A DNA stretch of 64,000 nt from contig CAWDBV010000008.1 of the NCBI GenBank assembly GCA_963800705.1, forward strand, positions 12,531 to 76,530. Reading direction: 5' to 3'. The notes below the pieces were generated by a model. That model made no database searches. It was not told the origin of the DNA and worked only from the letters and a program-made list of their open reading frames with translations. This document shows positions 60,985-64,000 of the stretch, piece after piece. The number at the start of each line of letters is the position of its first letter. Position 1 is the first letter of the stretch. Position numbers and translations under genes: made by a program. Origin of the DNA: CAWDBV01 sp963800705. Its GTDB lineage: Bacteria; Actinomycetota; Thermoleophilia; Solirubrobacterales; 70-9.

Positions 60985-61682
60985 TTCTCGAGCAGGTCCT
61001 CCTCCCCGACCTCGCGGATCTGCTTCGCGGGCACGCCGACGACGACCGCGCGTGCCGGGACGTCCTCGACCACGACCGCGCCGGCGCCGACGAACGCTTC
61101 CTCGCCGACCTCGATCCCCGGGCAGAGGACCGAGCCGCCGCCGATCCGGCAGGCGCGGCGCAGGGTCGGGCCCTCGATCGGCTGCTCGGCGCCGTGACGC
61201 GCCATCGTGTTGTCGTTGGTGAGCGTCACCCCGGGGCCGACGAAGACGTCGTCCTCGATCGTTGTGAACGCGGTCACGTAGCAGTTCGTCTGCACCTTGA
61301 CCCGGGCCCCGATCTCGACCTCGTTGTCGACGACGGTGCCGGAGCCGACGACCGACTTCTCGCCGACGCTGGCGCGCTCGCGGACCACGGCCTGGTCGCC
61401 GACGATCACGCCCGCTCCGAGCTTTGCGCCGGCGAAGACGACCGCGCCGGCGAGCACCGCGGCTCCGTCGCCGATCGAGGCGGCGCCGGTCTTCTTTCCG
61501 GCCGCCATCGAGCCCTTGGCAAGCACCGGCGGCTTGCCGACAACGGCGCCGTCCTGGAACGTGCAGCCGCTGCCGATCTCGGTGCCGGCGTGGATGACGA
61601 CGTGGGCGCCGATCTGCGCGTCGCCGGGATCGACCCCTTCCCCGAGCATCAAACCCGGCGCCAGATCAGAGGGCTCCAGCAT
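60975..61682 (-). CDS. Left-handed beta-helix acyltransferase (sugar O/N-acetyltransferase-like)
   Basis: 235 residues made of hexapeptide repeats (IGAHVVIHAGTEIGSGC, IGDGAAVLAGAVVFAGAKLGAG, FVGPGVTLTNDN, VGEEAFVGAGAVVVEDVPA) forming a left-handed beta-helix, ending VVVGVPAKQIREV as in WbbJ/WlbB-type enzymes. It probably acetylates an aminosugar on a nucleotide or lipid carrier. ATG at 61682 lies 4 bases after the wecB stop. Confidence 0.88.
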   Translation of the reverse strand: MLEPSDLAPGLMLGEGVDPGDAQIGAHVVIHAGTEIGSGCTFQDGAVVGKPPVLAKGSMAAGKKTGAASIGDGAAVLAGAVVFAGAKLGAGVIVGDQAVVRERASVGEKSVVGSGTVVDNEVEIGARVKVQTNCYVTAFTTIEDDVFVGPGVTLTNDNTMARHGAEQPIEGPTLRRACRIGGGSVLCPGIEVGEEAFVGAGAVVVEDVPARAVVVGVPAKQIREVGEEDLLEKWR

Positions 61683-61686
61683 CGCG

Positions 61687-62778
61687 CTAACGGTAGTGGT
61701 CGAGGATGGCTTCGGCCGCCCGCGGGCCTGCATGCCCGTCCCAGAGCGGGATCTCGGGCGCGGCGTCGGGCGGCGGGCGCTCGAGCTCCTCGGTTGCGGC
61801 ATCACGAAGGGCCTTCGGATCAACACCGATCAATTTGTTCGTGCCGAGCTCGACCGTGATCGGGCGCTCGGTGCTTGCGCGGTAGGTCAGGCACGGAACC
61901 CCGAGCACCGAGGTCTCTTCCTGGACCCCGCCCGAGTCGGTGATCACGAGCCGCGCCTCGGCCTGCAGGGCGACGAACTCGGCGTAGTCCATCGGCGCCA
62001 GCATCCGAACACCGTCGCCGGGCTCGAGGCCGACCGCCTCGAGGCGCGCCGCGGTCCGCGGATGGGCGGGAAAGAGGACCGGGAGCTCGCCGGCAAGCTC
62101 GGAGAGGACCTCGATCACCGGACGCAGCTGATCGGGGTCGTCGACGACCGCCGGGCGGTGAAGGGTGACGAGCGCGAAGCCCCGCCGCTCGAGGCCGCCC
62201 GCTTCGAGCACAGCCTCGCGGTCGACGCCTTCGAGGATCCGCAGCAGGCTGTCGATCATCGTGTTGCCGACGAGGCAGACGCCGTCGCCCTCGATCCCCT
62301 CGCCGGCGAGGTTGGCGACCGCGTCCTGGCTGGTGCAGAGCAGCAGATCGGATACGCGGTCGGTGACGATCCGGTTGATCTCCTCGGGCATCGACCAGTC
62401 GCGCGAACGGAGTCCCGACTCAACGTGAACGACCGGCACGTTCAGTTTCGAGGCTGCGATCGCCGCCGCCATCGTCGAGTTGACGTCGCCGGCGACGAGC
62501 ACCGCGTCGGCCTGCCGCTCGCTGAGCTCTGCCTCGACCCCGACCATCACCGCCGAGTCCTGCTCGGCGTGGCTTCCCGAACCGATCCCGAGGTTGGCGT
62601 CGGGCGCCGGCATGCCGAGGATCTCGATGAACCCGTCCGAGAGCGCCCGGTCGTAGTGCTGTCCGGTGTGCAGCAGCCGCGCCTGGGCGCCGCCGCCCTC
62701 GGCGAGCGCCGCAAGGATCGGCGCCATCTTGACGAAGTTGGGCCGCGCCCCGACCACGGCCAGCAGGGAGATACTCAC
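61687..62778 (-). CDS. wecB: UDP-N-acetylglucosamine 2-epimerase (non-hydrolysing)
   Basis: 363 residues from GTG at 62778. It interconverts UDP-GlcNAc and UDP-ManNAc. VVGARPNFVKMAPIL, TGQHYDRALSDGF, VAGDVNSTMAAAIAASKL, VHVESGLRSRDWSMPEEINRI, TLHRPAVV and ITDSGGVQEETSVLGVPCLTYRASTERP are all standard. With the WecG/TagA-like transferase at 51973 it suggests a ManNAc-containing linkage unit. It is in a run of three minus-strand genes with the acyltransferase and methyltransferase. Confidence 0.95.
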   Translation of the reverse strand: MSISLLAVVGARPNFVKMAPILAALAEGGGAQARLLHTGQHYDRALSDGFIEILGMPAPDANLGIGSGSHAEQDSAVMVGVEAELSERQADAVLVAGDVNSTMAAAIAASKLNVPVVHVESGLRSRDWSMPEEINRIVTDRVSDLLLCTSQDAVANLAGEGIEGDGVCLVGNTMIDSLLRILEGVDREAVLEAGGLERRGFALVTLHRPAVVDDPDQLRPVIEVLSELAGELPVLFPAHPRTAARLEAVGLEPGDGVRMLAPMDYAEFVALQAEARLVITDSGGVQEETSVLGVPCLTYRASTERPITVELGTNKLIGVDPKALRDAATEELERPPPDAAPEIPLWDGHAGPRAAEAILDHYR

Positions 62779-62811
62779 GCGCGGGAGGCTAGCCGCGCGC
62801 CCGCTCCGCCG

Positions 62812-62940
62812 CTACCAGCGCGACCAGCGCGGGAAAAAGAAGGCGAGGATCGAGCGGCGGCCGCACTTCGGGCACTTGTGGAGCGGCTCGACCGGGGTGC
62901 CGCAGCGGCGGCAGGCCGGCTTGTGGGCGACGACGCTCAT
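62812..62940 (-). CDS. Small zinc-ribbon protein (42 residues)
   Basis: Short gene from ATG at 62940 to TAG at 62812. The protein MSVVAHKPACRRCGTPV.. has two CxxC pairs (CRRC and CPKC) separated by about 11 residues, then a basic/aromatic tail (RRSILAFFFPRWSRW). It may bind zinc. It lies between wecB and the glycosylphosphotransferase gene on the same strand, with short gaps on both sides. Function unknown; the even cysteine spacing and codon use support a real gene. Confidence 0.6.
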   Translation of the reverse strand: MSVVAHKPACRRCGTPVEPLHKCPKCGRRSILAFFFPRWSRW

Positions 62941-62956
62941 TGCGTCGCGGAAAGCC

Positions 62957-64000
62957 TCAGTAGGCGCCGCGGCGGCGCAGAACGGCGGGGATCGTACGCA
63001 GCACGATCGTCAGGTCGAGGAACGGCGACCAGCTCTCGATGTAGAGGAAGTCAAGCCGGACGAGGTCGTCGAAGCCGAGGTCGGAGCGGCCCGAAACCTG
63101 CCAGAGGCCGGTCATCCCCGGCATCACCATGTAGCGGCGGCGGTGCCAGTCCTCGAGCCGGCCGAAGTCGCGGAGCGGCAGCGGGCGCGGGCCGACGAGG
63201 CTCATTTCGCCGCGCAGCACGTTGATCAGCTGCGGCAGCTCATCGAGCGAGAAGCGGCGCATGAAGCGGCCGACGCCGGTGACGCGCGGGTCGTCGCGGA
63301 GCTTGAAGGTCGCGCCCGACGACTCGTTCAACGGCTCGAGCTCCTCCTGCAGGTCCTCGGCGCCCTCCTCCATGGTGCGGAACTTGAGGCACGCGAACGG
63401 CTGCTCGCCGATCCCCGGCCGGATGCTGCGATGCAGAACCGGGCCGCGGCTGGTGAGCTTGACGAGCAGGACCAGTCCCAGCAGCAAAGGCGAGAGCACC
63501 AGCGTCATCAACGCGGCGCCGACGATGTCGAAGGTCCGCTTGGCCACGTAGTCGAGACCCTCGAAGACCGGCGGGCGGAGCTCGAACAGGGGCACGCCCT
63601 CTCCGGGAACGAACTCTGCCTGCTGGGCGAGCACCTCCATCGTCGTCGGGGCGATCCGCACCGTGACCCCGTACTGGTGGCAGTAGTCGATCAGCTCGAC
63701 GGCGCGGTTCTCGGGGAAGTCGGGGTCGGCGATGATCACCTCGTCGACGCGTTGCTCGGCAACCTGCTTGGGAAGCTCGTCGAGGGTTCCGAGGCTCTTC
63801 AGGTCGCCCTCGGCGCTCGGCTCGGGCGAGATGAAGCCAACGAGCCTGTACGCGGTGCGGGGGCTGCCCTGAAGGGCGCGCGCGACGGCCTCGACCTGCT
63901 CGCCGCCGCCGACCAGGACCGCCCGGCGCCTGTAGCCGTAGGAGTCGAGGACGCCGAACGTCGCCGCCTCGTAGACCCGCCGCAGGCCGCCGACGTAGAG
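62957..64000 (-). CDS. Polyprenyl glycosylphosphotransferase (WcaJ/RfbP family), N-terminus beyond window
   Basis: The gene ends at 62957 and its frame is open to the right edge of the window; about 347 residues are visible. The N-terminal part has a Rossmann-like domain (RRAVLVGGGEQVEAVARAL, VDEVIIADPDFPEN) seen in undecaprenyl-phosphate sugar phosphotransferases. The catalytic C-terminus has one hydrophobic helix (FDIVGAALMTLVLSPLLLGLVLLV), KFRTMEEGAEDL, SLDELPQLINVLRGEMSLVGPRPLP and MPGMTGLWQVSGRSDL. It transfers a sugar-1-phosphate to polyprenyl phosphate, starting glycan assembly. Membrane segments upstream are outside the window. Confidence 0.95.
   Translation of the reverse strand, partial: LYVGGLRRVYEAATFGVLDSYGYRRRAVLVGGGEQVEAVARALQGSPRTAYRLVGFISPEPSAEGDLKSLGTLDELPKQVAEQRVDEVIIADPDFPENRAVELIDYCHQYGVTVRIAPTTMEVLAQQAEFVPGEGVPLFELRPPVFEGLDYVAKRTFDIVGAALMTLVLSPLLLGLVLLVKLTSRGPVLHRSIRPGIGEQPFACLKFRTMEEGAEDLQEELEPLNESSGATFKLRDDPRVTGVGRFMRRFSLDELPQLINVLRGEMSLVGPRPLPLRDFGRLEDWHRRRYMVMPGMTGLWQVSGRSDLGFDDLVRLDFLYIESWSPFLDLTIVLRTIPAVLRRRGAY

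Noticed and set aside
1..64000. tRNA, rRNA, riboswitch, CRISPR, transposase or phage genes
   Set aside because: None recognised; the intergenic gaps are mostly under 60 bases (about 130 at most), leaving no room for most of these.

Overview
The window is a very GC-rich, extremely gene-dense stretch (no gap without a gene exceeds about 130 bases). It uses many GTG and TTG starts and 4-base ATGA/GTGA overlaps between adjacent genes. Gene content (actinobacterial-type acyl-CoA carboxylase with a separate beta subunit, a split methylmalonyl-CoA mutase, Rrf2-linked sulfate assimilation, NAD-type formate dehydrogenase, Wzm/Wzt glycan export) suggests an actinomycete of the Thermoleophilia (Solirubrobacterales/Gaiellales) kind. 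That placement is inference, not demonstrated here. About 17 single-base frameshifts interrupt otherwise well-preserved genes, most looking like one extra base. I read these as consensus errors of a draft or metagenomic assembly and annotate the affected genes as intact in life.

Region 1 (1-9.4 kb) is central metabolism: a PLP aminotransferase, an SDR, a SnoaL-like protein, succinyl-CoA synthetase (sucC-sucD), a HAD hydrolase, the biotin-carrying acyl-CoA carboxylase alpha chain, a TauE-type permease, an Rrf2 regulator and a PHP phosphoesterase. Region 2 (9.4-17 kb) is assimilatory sulfate reduction: APS kinase (cysC), ATP sulfurylase (sat), APS reductase-type cysH and siroheme sulfite reductase, with a rhodanese and a dodecin. 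A methyltransferase and a fatty acid desaturase sit between cysC and sat. Palindromic AT-rich sites lie in front of sat and of the sulfite reductase gene and resemble each other; they are candidate operators. The propionyl-CoA carboxylase beta chain follows at 17.7-19.3 kb, and the methylmalonyl-CoA mutase large subunit is at 40.9-42.6 kb. With sucCD, the window therefore holds most of the propionyl-CoA to succinate route in scattered form.

Region 3 (19.3-64 kb) is a large surface-glycan locus. It contains polyprenyl-phosphate sugar transferases (DPM1-like GT2 with C-terminal membrane helices) and three paralogous GT-C-like membrane proteins of 570-571 residues. It has many GT2 and GT4 glycosyltransferases and about a dozen SAM-methyltransferase domains, several carrying coiled-coil tails. 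Sugar-nucleotide enzymes (rfbC, wecB, an epimerase) are present, with a beta-helix acyltransferase, a WecG/TagA/CpsF transferase, a Wzm/Wzt ABC exporter with a C-terminal domain on the ATPase, a flippase-like membrane protein and, at the right edge, a WcaJ/RfbP-type initiating glycosylphosphotransferase cut by the window end. Housekeeping islands inside it are a formate dehydrogenase, VOC and cupin proteins, and a TetR unit with its own palindromic operator.

The most notable items are: a perfect 684-base direct repeat shared by two tandem two-domain glycosyltransferases whose N-terminal halves are strongly diverged; the GT-C trio; a CmcI-like/methyltransferase/coiled-coil fusion; a probable tandem-duplicated methyltransferase polypeptide; coiled-coil methyltransferases beside Wzm/Wzt that recall WbdD-type chain terminators; and the candidate sulfur operators. 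No RNA genes, CRISPR arrays, transposases or prophage genes were recognised.
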